Shown: positions 22,735-35,609, counted from the stretch's first letter. The stretch is 64,000 nt of DNA from Rhipidocladum racemiflorum (GCA_036346355.1 CM070590.1:45107749-45171748), one strand, 5' to 3'. Notes: a model not told the origin generated them from the letters alone. Made by a program: numbers and translations.

Positions 22735-25173
22735 TGTAACACCCCAGCTTCTACTAAGCCCAGAATGTCACCAAACATAGACCATAACACATTTAATACC
22801 ATAATTTAAAGTAAATTACAGCAAGTAATCATTTAGAGTAATTGAAAATTTTGACAGCATCTTCTTTGTTTTTGCATGAAACTTAACAACATAATCATCA
22901 TAACAATAAGTAGGATAAACAAGACCTTCACATGCAGCGATAATGATAACCAATCATCAATTAAAACATCAAAAGGCATCGCTAGCAAAAGAATAAGCAT
23001 CAATTTAAGTCTAGGAAGATATAACAATTCACTCCATAGCCCCACATGATTCACATGAGGGAAACAACCAACATTAAGACCATAAACTAATGATTATTGC
23101 AATACTTATTGCAGTGTCTCCAAAAGAAGATGAATTAGCTAGATTGTGATACTACGTGGAGAAGTGTAGCTAAGTCCCTTTCCCGCGCCGATTTCATGGT
23201 ACCTAAAGAAACAAACAACGAAAACACAAGCGTGAGTTCATCACTCAACAAAGTGCATTGCAATGGAACAACAAGGATCAAGACAACAAACCATCATTCC
23301 AGTCTCACGGTTATATCACAACACATCACATTTAACATAATTTGCAGCCTTTAAAACAACATGGTAATCATCTCATGAGCATCTCATGAGTACTCTCATC
23401 ATCATCTCATAAACACCTTCATTTATGAAATTCATTCATGCAATGCAATGCACATGTCTTCCGGAATACTCATACCGGTATGGTTGAGTGCACACCCGTC
23501 GGCATGCACCCTTTTCCCCCTTCCATCCCGAAGATGGAGGGTGCCTATCACTCGCTTCCATTCACCTCGGTGAAGGAATCACGATGTAGGACTTATTCGA
23601 AAGAATAGCCCTGGACTAGTCATAACAGATTCTCACCGCCCCTACCGGAATAGTTATGACTTATCTCACCGATCGGCCATGAAAAATATGCCATGTATGC
23701 AAAATGGACAGCAGCGTATTCATAAGTAGAAGTATTGCATATCAACACATTGCATCTCAACATGTAGGGCCGTATTTAACAATCGACCGTAATCAAGTTA
23801 CCAACTTGGCATGTGATTCATTTATCAACAACAAGCATATTACTTTATCATGGCATAAGGACATTATATCATCGTCAATATTAAAACATGGCATGAGGAC
23901 ATTATATCATTTATAACATGTAACTCATGGCAAAACAACATGTTATCTATCCCAATACTATCAAGCAATTCTAGCATCACATATAGCGTTAAATCCACAC
24001 AACACACTTGCCTTCAACCACTGGCAAAGGAGTGACTAGAGGTTGAGGGCACTCCCGAGGCACACCACCTGCAAACACGTGCCACACACTCAATTTGACT
24101 CCTCAAAACAGTACCCAATACACCCAATACTCGCTATACACCACAAACCCGAAATCACAGATTTGCCCCGTTCTGGACAGCGGCTTCGAAAAATCATAAC
24201 TTGAGTTCTAGAATTCCAAATTGATTAAACGAGTACATCCTCGCGTAGCTTAGGAAATTTCCCAACTTTTTCTAGTTATAGGTAAAGACTGATTCGGACT
24301 CTAATGTTGTTTAATCTAACGTTGAACACGAACTGTCTCAATCTCGTCACAGATTTGACAGCGCTCGGTAAAACAGGCATAACTTCTAAACGGCTGGGCG
24401 GAATTTCAATTTCTTTATATGCACGGAAAGATAATGAAATTATCTACAACTTCCTAGAAGTCCGTACGGCCAGATTCCAAATCTAAATTGGCGAAAACGC
24501 CTGCCCTATCTCGGGTCCCCAATCTGCCCGAACAGAACGTGAATACAACTCTAAATTTCATCAATCCTACCCCATGGCAGCACCTCCCTTGATCTAAAAA
24601 CATGTTATTCAACCTCTACAGCAGTAAAAGATCCACCCCAAAGAGTTCCCCCATTACCTTCTTGAAGAATCACAATTTCCTCGCAAGATCTCCACCCGAA
24701 CTCCTCCCGATCTCCTCCTCCCGCCGGATCTCCACGTCGCGAGTCCTCCCACCAATGAGGACAGCACCACGGCATGGTGTGGCAGCGAGGAGGTTGCACC
24801 GAGGTCGCTGGGTATGGGAGAGGAGGCGCAAGGGAGGGGTGGAGGTGAGGGAGAGGGAGATCTAGAGAGGAGGAAGGTGGGAGGTGGAGGGAGAGGAAGA
24901 GGAAGCAAGGGGGTGCGGCGCAAGGGTGGGGAGGAGCTAGGGCAGCAGATCTCTCCCCCCTCCTCATCCCCTCATGGGCCAAGGAAACCACCACTTGGCC
25001 CACTAAGTTTTCCCCAAGGCCATGACGTCCCTGAGCGGCCCAAAAGCCCGAAAACCTCCCGAAACGAAATAAAAACCCAAACCATATGGTTTTTAACCTT
25101 GAATAACATATTTCGTAATGTTTGGTCCTCATAATTCCCATTTTATAAGTTTAGGACAATCCGTGGTGTCACA
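22735..25173 (-). repeat. C2 3' LTR
   Basis: Plus strand starts TGTAACACCCCAGCTTC and ends AATCCGTGGTGTCACA. It shares the cassette GTGCACACCCGTCGGCATG...TTCCATCCCGAAGATGG (23487-23545) with all B and C LTRs. The ORFs at 24602-25141 are compositional. Confidence 0.92.
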
Positions 25174-25200
25174 TTCTCCTCCTTCAACAGGATTCGACCT
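25174..25200 (-). promoter_or_regulatory. C2 polypurine tract
   Basis: On minus the sequence next to the 3' LTR is GTTGAAGGAGGAGAA followed by TGTGACACC, the LTR start. This is a plausible plus-strand primer for reverse transcription. Confidence 0.75.
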
Positions 25201-25260
25201 CGAATCTAAAACGCACCAACAGGGAACCCAAAGACAACGAAGGATAACTAGATTTTCACA

Positions 25261-25450
25261 TCACGTACCTGAGACGAAAAGCTCGGGATACTTCTCGCGC
25301 ATACGAGACTCCAGCTCCCAAGTTGCTTCCCTCTCAGTCTGGTGCGACCACAAAATTTTAACAAATTTGAGCGTCCTGTTCTTGATGCTAAGCTCCGAGT
25401 TCTCCAGGACTCTCACAGTCCGGACTCAAAAGTGAGGTTCTGATCTACCG
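25261..25450 (-). pseudogene. C2 chromodomain at the C-terminus of pol
   Basis: Minus-frame TVRVLENSELSIKNR, then KFVKILWSHQTEREATWELE and MREKYPELF before a stop at 25261-25263. The aromatic and acidic pattern (W..H..EATWE) is that of the chromodomain found at the end of integrase in Del/Tekay chromoviruses, used to target chromatin. A one-base frameshift near 25425 separates it from the integrase C-terminal frame that ends DQNLTFESGL. This short domain decides the lineage call. Confidence 0.75.
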
Positions 25451-26800
25451 CCAGTGGTTCTAACGGAACCACCAACTCCGGATCGTGCAAGTACTTCCTT
25501 AGCATCGAAACATGAAACACATTGTGCACTCCTTGCATCGAATCCGGTAGCTCCAAGCGGTAAGCCAACTTGCCGACTCGAGCCAAAATAGGAAATGGCC
25601 CAACATACCTCGGGCTAAGCTTTCCTTTGGTACCAAAGCGTACCACACCCTTGGTAGGAGACACTCGTAAGAGCACACTGTCACCCACCTCAAACTCTAA
25701 ATCCCGCCTTCTCACGTCAGCATAACTTTTCTGCCTGCTCTGTGCTGCGAGAAGGTTCTGTCGCACCTCTGCCACACGATCCACTGTCTGCTGCACCCAG
25801 TCTGGACCAAGAACGGCTCTCTCTCCCACTGCATCCCAACAAAGTGGCGATCGGCACTTCCGGCCATAAAGTACTTCATAAGGAGCAGCCCGGATCTTTG
25901 GAATGGTAGCTGTTATTATAAGCAAACTCTGCAAGAGGCAAATGATCTTCCCAACTACCTTTCCAAGCCAACACACAGGCCACGAGCATGTCCTCCAAAG
26001 TCTGGATGGTACGCTCAGATCGCCCATCCGTCTGAGGGTGAAAGGCGATCGAGGCGAAGGCTGCGTACCCAAAGCACTCTGCAAACTCTCCCAGAACTTG
26101 GAGACAAACTTCGTGATCCCGATCAGAAATAATGGTCTTGGGCACACCATGCAGTCTCACTATCTCCCGCACATAGATGGGAGCCAACTCGCTCATTGAG
26201 TTGGTAGTGCGGATAGGAATGAAATGCGCGGACTTCTTTGAGACGATCCACCACAACCCAAACAGCATCCTTCCTCGTGGAGAACGAGGTAAACCAACCA
26301 CAAAATCCATGGAGATGTCATCCCATGGCCACACAGGATCTCCAACGGCCGCAGGCCGGCGGGACGTTTATGCTCAGCTTTGATCTTCTCCAGATCCCAC
26401 CAGACGCCACATACTTGGCAATATCCACTCTCATCCTTTTCCACCAGAAGTTCTTCTTCAAGTCCCTGTACATCTTGGTCTCCCCAGGATGGACCGTGTA
26501 CGGGGTGCGATGAGCCTCTTTCAGAATATCCTCTCGCACTTGGCATTTCTGAGGCACGCACAAACGACCCTGAAACCTCAAAGCTCTCACATCATCAACG
26601 GCAAAGTCTCCAGACTTGCCATCCTCAAGCGTTCCTCACTGCTGGAGCAACCGATCATCTTCTTTGTGCCTCCCGCTGCCTTTCGGGATCGTGACTCAAG
26701 AATCAATTGAGTTTCAGCTTGCACGGTCCCATAAGCGATGAGGAGACTCCCAAACGCTCAAAATCAGCAACAAGACAATCCACAACAGGGGCATTGTCTT
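25450..26800 (-). pseudogene. C2 integrase
   Basis: Read in pieces. HHCC domain at 26318-26590 (EAHRTPYTVHPGETK; a later Cys pair is damaged). Core with MDFVVGLPRSPRG, KTIISDRDHEV and FHPQTDGRSERTIQTLEDML, so both Asp and the Glu of the D-D-E triad are visible (25876-26334). C-terminal part with VGDSVLLRVSPTKGV, RYVGPFPILARVGKLAYRLELP and VHNVFHVSMLRKY (25413-26150). At least four register changes are needed to read through it, so it cannot make a functional enzyme. Confidence 0.9.
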
Positions 26801-26814
26801 GCATCGAGAGCGTC

Positions 26815-28030
26815 GGCCACTACATTTGCCTTCCCGGATGATCTCGGATTGTGAGATCATAATCTTTTATCAATTCTAGCCATCTCCTCTGTCTCAAGTT
26901 CAAATCTTTACGAGTAAAGATGTACTTGAGACTCTTGTGATCGATGAAAATGTCACAAGACTCACCATCTGAGTAATGCCTCCATATTTTCAATGCAAAC
27001 ACAACGGCTAACTCAAGATCATGAGTGGGGTAATTTCGCTCATGCTTTTTCAACTGTCTCGACGCATAAGCAATCACTTTGCCTTCTTGCATGAGCACAC
27101 AACCCAATCCTGCAGGCGAAGCGTCGAGAATAGACAGTGAAACGCCTCCGGGCTCGGGAAGGGTAAGAACGAGAGCGATCACTAACTTCTCCTTCAAAGT
27201 GCGTAAAGCTGCGCTCACAATCCATGATCCACTGAAATTTCATCCCCTTCGAGTCAAGCTGTGAAAGCGGCTTAGCAATGATGGAGAAATCCTGCACAAA
27301 GCGCCGATAATAGCCACCAACCCAAGGAAACTTCGCACCTCTTTAACGTTGGAAGGTCTCTTCCAATCGAGAATTCTTTGAGACTTTGCTAGGATCTCTT
27401 GATATGCCATCTGGATTGATGATGTGGCCAAGAAAACCCACCTCTGAAATCCGTAACTCGCATTTCTTCAACTTAGCAAAGAAGTGATGCTCTCTCAATG
27501 TACTCAGTACAAGCCTCAAATGTCGCTCATGTTCTTCTTCCGATTTAGAGTAAATCAGAATGTCATCGATGAACACTACCACAAACTCATCAAGATCTTG
27601 GTGTAACATCTGTTCATCGCCTCCATAAAAACAGCGAGGGCATTAGTTAGTCCAAAAGACATAACTTTAAATTCATAGTGCCCATACCTAGTGGAGAAAG
27701 CAGTCTTCTCAATATCTTGTTCCTCACACGAATCGATTATAACCAGATCAAGATCAATCTTGGAGAACACCTTTGCTCCCTTGATTGGTCAAATAGATCC
27801 TCAATGCGGGCAACGGATACTTGTTCTTGATTGTCACACGATTGAGAGCACGATAGTCGATGCACATGCGCCAACTACCATCCTTCTTTGAAACAAAAAG
27901 GATCGGTGCTCCCATGGCGACACAACTGCGCCGAATAAAACCCTTGGCCAACAAATCCTCCAATCGCTTTTTCAACTCGTCTTGAAAAGGACGAGCCAAG
28001 CGGTATGGAGCGATAGAAATAGGCCGAGTA
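26815..28030 (-). pseudogene. C2 reverse transcriptase and RNase H, frameshifted
   Basis: RT begins RPFQDELKKRLEDLLAKG (about 27999), with SWRMCIDYRALN, then KIDLDL in a new frame, FGLTNALAVFMEAMN, and FIDDILIYSKSEEEHERH (about 27343-27609). RNase H at 26820-27218 shows PAGLGCVLMQ, THDLELAVVFALK and IDHKSLKYIF. C1 provides an almost clean version of the same gene. Compared with it, C2 carries repeated one-base losses, many at CTG or CAG trinucleotides. Confidence 0.9.
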
Positions 28031-28620
28031 CCGGAACAAGGTCAATCTGAAACTCCACGCTTCTCACGGAGGCAAACCAGGCAAATCATCGGGAATACAT
28101 CAACAAATTCCTTTACCACAGAATTTCCTCAATGACTACCGAAGAAGATGGCTTTTCGAAAGTGCCAAGAGAACACCCAAATGCCTCAAACGACGATCGG
28201 GAAACAGGATAGTCAAAGCGAAGATAGAATCGGAGGGTACTCCACCCTGAAAGGTCAACTCCACCCCGACGGGCCTGCCAAAGCTTGTCCTCCGAAAGCA
28301 ACAGAGATCTTGCACGATCATCGATGCAACCAGTCCATGCCCAAAATGACATCAAAAGGAGCTAATCTGAATTACCATAAGGTTGGCAAAGAAAACCTCA
28401 TCATCAATAGCAACAGTGCAACCGGACAAACCAAAGAACTAGCAATCAAACCCCGGAGGCCCGGCCGGCCTGGACTCGAGAAATCCGCTGAACTCCCAGC
28501 TTTGCTCTACTAGCAAACTCCGATGATACAAAAGAATAGGATGCTCCAGAATCAAACAAAACAAGGGCATCAACTGAATCCACAAGTAGAGTACCTGAAA
28601 CCACCTCGGGATGCCCGGCT
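28031..28620 (-). pseudogene. C2 protease region
   Basis: The catalytic motif VLFDSGASYSFVSSEF is intact (about 28495-28570), followed by RAKLGVQRIS. Downstream sequence breaks into several frames before RT. The gag-pol register is lost on both sides. Confidence 0.8.
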
Positions 28621-29982
28621 GACTCAGCTGTCGGCAAGGCGTACACTCCAGGTGGCACCGAGGCATCGGGGGCCCCGACACGCGGCTGGTGTCCCAACAA
28701 GGCTGGAGGAGGCGGAAGTAGCTGGGGAGGAGCTGACGGCGGCGGGCACCAATAAGCAGCTGGTGGCGTCCACGCAAAGGGTGGCTGAGACACAGGAGCA
28801 GCCATCATGTGCACCGATCCTCGGGAAGACGCCGCTGGAGTGGGAGGAGAAGGCACCGTCTCCCACTTGATGATGCTACCGGGATTCATCCGGCAGACTC
28901 GTCCCATGTGGCCGGGCTTGACACAGTGGTTGCAACTCCCACCAACCACACTCGGAAGCACGGTGCTCACCACCGCACTTGAAGCACATCATGCCTGCTC
29001 GGGCACAGCCGAACACCCGCTCGCGAGGAAGACGATCGGGCGGCTTCTTAGCCCCCGAGGAAGACCCTGTCCTCCCTTGAACTTCTTGAAGGTGGGTCGA
29101 GAAGACCCACCCCTCCACCAAAAGTCCTCTTCTGCCCCCACCGGGCCGCAGGAACCCTGAACCACCGGGTTTTGCTTATCCCGGAAAGCTCCAACTCGAG
29201 CTCCATGCCCTTCGCCCGCTCCACCACGGAGCGAGAAGTCACGAGGACGATCGCCCCCATGACAACTCTGAACTCTTGGTTGAGGCCCCTACGGAACCTC
29301 CTTGCCTTCTCCCGATCATCGGCTGCAACAGCTGGCACGAAACGCACCACGCTGTTGAACTCCGCCTCATACTCCGTTACCAACTTCTTTCCCTGGGAAA
29401 GAGTCGTCAGAGTATGCTCCATCCTCTCGAGGAAGGACTCGGGGTAGTACTTGGCTCGGAAACGAGCCACAAAATCCTCCCAAGTGGTCGGCCCAAGAGC
29501 GGGGGCTCTCGCGGCAAGACCCCCCTCCCACCCAATGTCAGCTTGGCCCTTCAGCTGAAAGGCCACAAAGCGAGCCCTTTGAACCGAGGTCGGCTCAAAA
29601 CCTCGAACTGCCGCTCCATGTACCGCAGCCAATCTGCGGCTGGACAGCGTGCCCACTCCGTCAAAGGTGTCAAGACGGAGGGACATCCACTCTCGAAGAC
29701 TCATCCTCGGCTCCGGCGCAGCGGGGCCAATAACAGGGGCCACTGCAGGGGGAGGCACAACAGCAGGGGCTGCCCGCGGGCCGGCGCAGCTCACGAATCT
29801 CCTCTGCAGAGCTGAACTAGGTCGTCATTGGCGGCGGGCACCCCGCCGGAGGTGCTGGAAGCTCCTCTGAGCTGGCCCATGAGCATTGGGCGAACGCTAC
29901 CCTCGTGACAGACTCCGCAACTACGAGAGCCTCGCCCACGACCTCGGCGGCCACGGCGTCCACGGCCTCTACCCCTCGGCAT
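28621..29982 (-). pseudogene. C2 gag, frameshifted
   Basis: Starts MPRGRGRGRRGRRGRGRG at 29982. The capsid domain is readable in the 29048-29794 frame (MSLREWMSLRLDTFDGVG, AFQLKGQADIGWEGG, TWEDFVARFRAKYYP, LTTLSQGKKLVTEYEAEF). A zinc-knuckle frame follows (CFKCGGEHRASEC with all ligands; the second knuckle is broken as NHCVKPGHMGRVC). At least three frameshifts. Confidence 0.88.
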
Positions 29983-30283
29983 GGCTGCTCTGATCACACA
30001 AGCAAGCATATTCACAATCATAATCACAACATCAACATAATCAAAACTTTCAACAAATAACCAGCGCGATAAAGGAAATCGAAATCCATAAACCCATCCT
30101 ACTGTGCAACGAAGTGTGTCAGATTTTAATTTAGTCATACCATTCTTGCAAATTTTTAAGGTTGCTATCCTATAACAAAGTTTTAGTTACAACCTAAACC
30201 ATGTTTCTAGATTATCCCACTTCAAAGTTTTAGTTGAACCTATGGTATGACACTAAAATATACATTCCAAGGACCTACAACCC

Positions 30284-30297
30284 GCTCTGATACCAAC
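30284..30297 (-). promoter_or_regulatory. C2 primer-binding site (initiator Met tRNA)
   Basis: Minus strand GTTGGTATCAGAGC directly beside the 5' LTR, identical to the C1 and B sites. The leader from here to gag (29983-30283) holds no ORF of note. Confidence 0.92.
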
Positions 30298-32737
30298 TGT
30301 AACACCCCAGCTTCTACTAAGCCCAGAATGTCACCAAACATAGACCATAACACATTTAATACCATAATTTAAAGTAAATTACAGCAAGTAATCATTTAGA
30401 GTAATTGAAAATTTTGACAGCATCTTCTTTGTTTTTGCATGAAACTTAACAACATAATCATCATAACAATAAGTAGGATAAACAAGACCTTCACATGCAG
30501 CGATAATGATAACCAATCATCAATTAAAACATCAAAAGGCATCGCTAGCAAAAGAATAAGCATCAATTTAAGTCTAGGAAGATATAACAATTCACTCCAT
30601 AGCCCCACATGATTCACATGAGGGAAACAACCAACATTAAGACCATAAACTAATGATTATTGCAATACTTATTGCAGTGTCTCCAAAAGAAGATGAATTA
30701 GCTAGATTGTGATACTACGTGGAGAAGTGTAGCTAAGTCCCTTTCCGCGCCCGATTTCATGGTACCTAAAGAAACAAACAACGAAAACACAAGCGTGAGT
30801 TCATCACTCGACAAAGTGCATTGCAATGGAACAACAAGGATCAAGACAACAAACCATCATTCCAGTCTCCACGGTTATATCACAACACATCACATTTAAC
30901 ATAATTTGCAGCCTTTAAAACAACATGGTAATCATCTCATGAGCATCTCATGAGTACTCTCATCATCATCTCATAAACACCTTCATTTATGAAATTCATT
31001 CATGCAATGCAATGCACATGTCTTCTGGAATACTCATACCGGTATGGTTGAGTGCATACCCGTCGGCATGCACCCTTTTCCCCCTTCCATCCCGAAGATG
31101 GAGGGTGCCTATCACTCGCTTCCATTCACCTCAGTGAAGGAATCACGATGTAGGACTTATTCGAAAGAATAGCCCCGGACTAGTCATAACAGTTCTCACC
31201 GCCCCTACCGGAATAGTTATGACTTATCTCACCGGTCGGCCATGAAAAATATGCCATGTATGCAAAATGGACAGCAGCGTATTCATAAGTAGAAGTATTG
31301 CATATCAACACATTGCATCTCAACATGTAGGGCCGTATTTAACAATCGACCGTGAATCGTTACCAACTTGGCATGTGATTCATTTATCAACAACAAGCAT
31401 ATTACTTTATCATGGCATAAGGACATTATATCATCGTCAATATTAAAACATGGCATGAGGACATTATATCATTTATAACATGTAACTCATGGCAAAACAA
31501 CATGTTATCTATCCCAATACTATCAAGCAATTCTAGCATCACATATAGCGTTAAATCCACACAACACACTTGCCTTCAACCGCGGGCAACGGAGTGACGA
31601 GAGGTTGAGGGCACTCCCGGAGGCACACCACCTGCAAACACGTGCCACACACTCAATTTGACTCCTCAAAACAGTACCCACTACACCCAATACACGATAT
31701 ACACCAAAACCCGAAATCACAGATTTGCCCCGTTCTGGACAGCGGCTTCGAAAAATCATAACTTGAGTTCTAGAATTCCAAATTGATTAAACGAGTACAT
31801 CCTCGCGTAGCTTAGGAAATTTCCCAACTTTTTCTAGTTATAGGTAAAGACTGATTCGGACTCTAATGTTGTTTAATCTAACGTTGAACACGAACTGTCT
31901 CAATCTCGTCACAGATTTGACAGCGCTCGGTAAAACAGGCATAACTTCTAAACGGCTGGGCGGAATTTCAATTTCTTTATATTCACGGAAAGATAATGAA
32001 ATTATCTACAACTTCCTAGAAGTCCGTACGGCCAGATTCCAACTCTAAATTGGCGAAAACGCCTACCCTATCTCGGGTCCCCAATCTGCCCGAACAGAAC
32101 GTGAATACAACTCTAAATTTCATCAATCCTACCCCATGGCAGCACCTCCCTTGATCTAAAAACATGTTATTCAACCTCTACAGCAGTAAAAGATCCACCC
32201 CAAAGAGTTCCCCATTACCTTCTTGAAGAATCACAATTTCCTCGCAAGATCTCCACCGAACTCCTCCCGATCTCCTCCTCCCGCCGGATCTCCACGTCGC
32301 GAGTCCTCCCACCAATGAGGACAGCACCACGGCACGGTGTGGCAGCGAGGAGGTTGCACCGAGGTCGCTGGGTATGGGAGAGGAGGCGCAAGGGAGGGGT
32401 GGAGGTGAGGGAGAGGGAGATCTAGAGAGGAGGAAGGTGGGAGGTGGAGGGAGAGGAAGAGGAAGCAAGGGGGGGGTGCGGCGCAAGGGTGGGGAGGAGC
32501 TAGGGCAGCAGCTCTCTCCCCCCTCCTCATCCCCTCATGGGCCAAGGAAACCACCACTTGGCCCACTAAGTTTTCCCCAAGGCCCGCACGTCCCCGGAGC
32601 GGCCCAAAAGCCCGAAAACCTCCCGAAACGAAATAAAAACCCAAACCATATGGTTTTTAACCTTGAATAACATATTTCGTAATGTTTGGTCCTCATAATT
32701 CCCATTTTATAAGTTTAGGACAATCCGTGGTGTCACA
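30298..32737 (-). repeat. C2 5' LTR
   Basis: Same sequence as 22735-25173 with scattered differences, e.g. CACTGGCAAAGG versus CGCGGGCAACGG near 24020/31580. Ends AATCCGTGGTGTCACA. Confidence 0.92.
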
Positions 32738-32925
32738 ACAAGCCCTCCTAGTTTTGCAGCAAACTGAAGAAATTCATATCATGTTAAAAGCTCTTAAGGG
32801 GCAAGCAAGTCATCACAGCCAAAAATCCAACTCTGCAGCTCTCAAATAAATCAACCACACTCCCAACCGGAAGTTCCAAAATCTGGAGAAAGATCGGGAA
32901 TATTAAATTCTCCCCCCTTAAAGGA
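32738..32925 (-). repeat. Element B 3' LTR, last segment, and polypurine tract
   Basis: ACAAGCCCTCCTAG at the left edge continues B's LTR after C2 and aligns with 46636-46809. The LTR ends near 32907 (GGGAATATTAAA, two changes from the other copy's end). It is followed on minus by the purine tract TAAGGGGGGAGAA at about 32908-32920. Confidence 0.8.
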
Positions 32926-34710
32926 ATTTGACCCCGAATTCGAAGAACGCCATACATAAAACAAAATCCACAAGGGTCTTAAACTTCTTGGCAAACTCAA
33001 AGCACCCTCGCAAAATCTTCAACGTCTGCAAACGATAAACCAAATCCTCAAATCTAACTATTAACAAGATGATTTGACTTAGCTCAATTAAGTGCAACTT
33101 CTCACGCAAGAACTCAGTCAAAGTCAATCAATAGGCCAAAATCCCAAATCATACCACTTTCGCAAACAATCTGACAATCTTAGACAAACTTTTCGTTGAC
33201 ATTATAATGTACAACATCCGAACAACCAATGGTCCTCTTCGGATGAATAGGATACTACCCTATATACTCTACTCCAAATCCATACTCAATTTCGATGGCT
33301 ATACTCTTATCTCTTCTCTCAATTGATTGACCCCTTTATCACGAGGTCCACTACCGACAATTACCATCGAAACAATTAATTCACTAAAGCACAATTTCCC
33401 TTCCGACAATATCTCCACAATATATATTTTTTATATTCCTTCTTCGAAGCATACCTCACGCCAAAGGACCATTGCCCAAGGTAAATGTGCACTACAAAAC
33501 ATTTTACATCAAGTTGCCACCACCTTCCTTACAATCAATGTCACTCCCAAAAGATTTTTAACTAACATCACAAGCCTCCATCAAAAACCACCTTTTAAAC
33601 CATAACGAAAATTCTACACCTAGCCCAAGCTAGGTACGGAGATCATTACCAAATCATAAATAGTTCTTTTCCTAAGAGGGTATCGCCCTCGCATTCTTTC
33701 ACTCAAATAGCTAATCCCTAAAGTATAAATCTTTATTATACTCAACACTAAACCATAAGCCTTCAAATTCCTTAACTCCAGCTAGAATGCAAAAGACATA
33801 CAATTATTTTGAACCAATTGAACCACAATTCACTTGGAGAGAACTTGACAACCACCAACGATCACTCATTTCTTTCCCTAAGCCAAACCGCGAAAGGAAT
33901 TTCAAATCTCATACCTCACATAAACCACTTGTATCAGTTTCAACTTACTGCGATAAAATTCGCATCGGGGGGAAACTCAAATTAAAAGAGAAACCCCACA
34001 CAAATCATTGACAGGAGCCCTCAATAGAACCAAAAGCAAGTCAGCTCACTTTCACCAAGGCAAAACTTCTCCTGCTTTACCAAAACAAAAATGTGGAAAA
34101 GAAAACCGATTCTCAGATCAGACATTTGTGCCCGTAACCAACATATTTTCTCTCAAGAGAAAGGTAACTTAATTTCCAATTAAAGCCTCCTCACCAACAA
34201 AAATCATTGATAATACAATCATAAGATTCAACTTTTTGAACATCCACAAATGCCACACACGCATTTTAATTAAATCCAACTCTAGTCAAAAGAGAGTCAT
34301 AATTATTTCCAAAGATAATTCATTTTATACACTAAGAAGCACGATCCAAATATACTCTTTGGAGTATAAATCCCACACTCAAAAATTAAGCGAAATAACC
34401 TAGCCAAGACACAACATTGGCATGGTTAACTGAAATGAAAGATTGCAAAAACCATCGGCAAAATTTTGCATAAATAAACATTCTTTCATCATCAATGTTA
34501 ATCATCAAGGCTAACTCCGCAACTTGTCAAAATGCGAACCAGTCTAGAGACTTTCTACTACACACAAATCGAAATGCCCCAATCCAAAAGGCGAACAACC
34601 CAATAGGTTTCACCAATAGTCCAATCCATCATTAATTGAACATAAATTCCCCTTTACCACCCACCATTCTTAAAATCCAATACTCTTGCCACTAAAGGTT
34701 TCATATTCAC
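32926..34710 (-). other. Element B internal region, 3' part; no protein gene recognised
   Basis: About 1.8 kb of AT-rich sequence. The longest frames (69 codons at 32918-33127 minus, 92 at 33327-33605 plus, 74 at 33787-34011 plus) show no gag, protease, RT or integrase motif. It ends TTCAC at the F insertion. Confidence 0.6.
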
Positions 34711-35483
34711 TGTAGGATCGAAGTATACGAATATAGCAATCAGAGGGGGGGTGAATGATTGTGCGGAAGCTAAAACCAAATTCTTGATCTATTAAAAATT
34801 CACCCCAAAACAGAACCAAATAATTGCCTCGTATTCGACAAAAACAGAATGATAGAGGTTCGGTAAAACGAGAATTCCAGGAGATCCAACCGTTATATTG
34901 ATCTGAAATTTGGACACGAGAAACTAGATTCCAGTACGAATCGAACCCAAAAAGAATTAGCTCGATCGGACCTACGGATCAAAAGTTATGAACCTCGCAA
35001 GCTTGCTGTGACAGAAGATGACGACAATTAATCTAACCAAAACATCAAGATTAAACAAGAACGACAAAAGTTTAATCAACTAAACTTAGAGAAACCCTAA
35101 ATCAATTCTCTAGAAAGGTTTTGAAGGATCAAATCAAGAAAAAACTAAAAGAACAAAAACCAATCTAGAAAAGAACAAGCATGCAAACAAGAACCAAAAC
35201 AGGAAACATCAGAGCAACGCTGCATCAGAGCACGCAAGGATCTAGAAGAATTGATATTTATTTGTTTTGTCTAAAGTACACTCATCAAAAGAGTACAAAC
35301 CCTAAAACTGAGCTTGAGGCTCTCAATGCGCTCAGCTCCAATTGATGCGATTGATGCCCTTCAACAGGAGACACCCCTCCTATTTAAAGGAGCAAAACAC
35401 AAGGAGTTCTGAATACAATTCCTAATCTAGAAGGAGTATGTATACAACTCCTCTTGGCCCAACCTGGCCGAGTACAACTCTTG

Positions 35484-35609
35484 CACGCGTATGGCAACCC
35501 TACCATACTCACGTGACTAACACTTTGCACGCGTATGGCCACCTGCCATACTCACGTGACTAACACTTTGCACGCGAATGACCTCCTACCATTCTCACGT
35601 GACTAACCA
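35484..35609 (-). promoter_or_regulatory. Three tandem 43-44-bp repeats, each with a CACGTG G-box, in F U3
   Basis: Units begin CACGCGTATG at 35484 and 35528 and CACGCGAATG at 35571, each ending CTCACGTGACTAAC. On the coding (minus) strand they lie roughly 100-220 bp upstream of the TATA-like box near 35390. G-boxes are bound by plant bZIP and bHLH factors, so an enhancer role is likely but inferred. The same array is at 41404-41529 in the other LTR. Confidence 0.75.

Larger units (their letters stand above)
22735..32737 (-). mobile_element. Element C2: full-length Tekay-like Ty3/gypsy retrotransposon
   Basis: The two LTRs (22735-25173 and 30298-32737, 2439 and 2440 bp) differ at only a few dozen positions by eye, so the insertion is fairly young. 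The flanks are ACAAC on the left and ACAAG on the right, i.e. a 5-bp duplication with one change. The uninterrupted site CTGCAACAAGCCCTCC is preserved in B's other LTR at about 46635-46650. The order on minus is LTR, iMet primer site, gag, protease, RT, RNase H, integrase, chromodomain, PPT, LTR. All domains are present but broken by many one-base indels. Confidence 0.93.

Noticed and set aside
23400..23440. CRISPR-like short repeats (CATCTCATGAG)
   Set aside because: Simple CAT-rich LTR sequence in a plant genome; no spacers or regular spacing.
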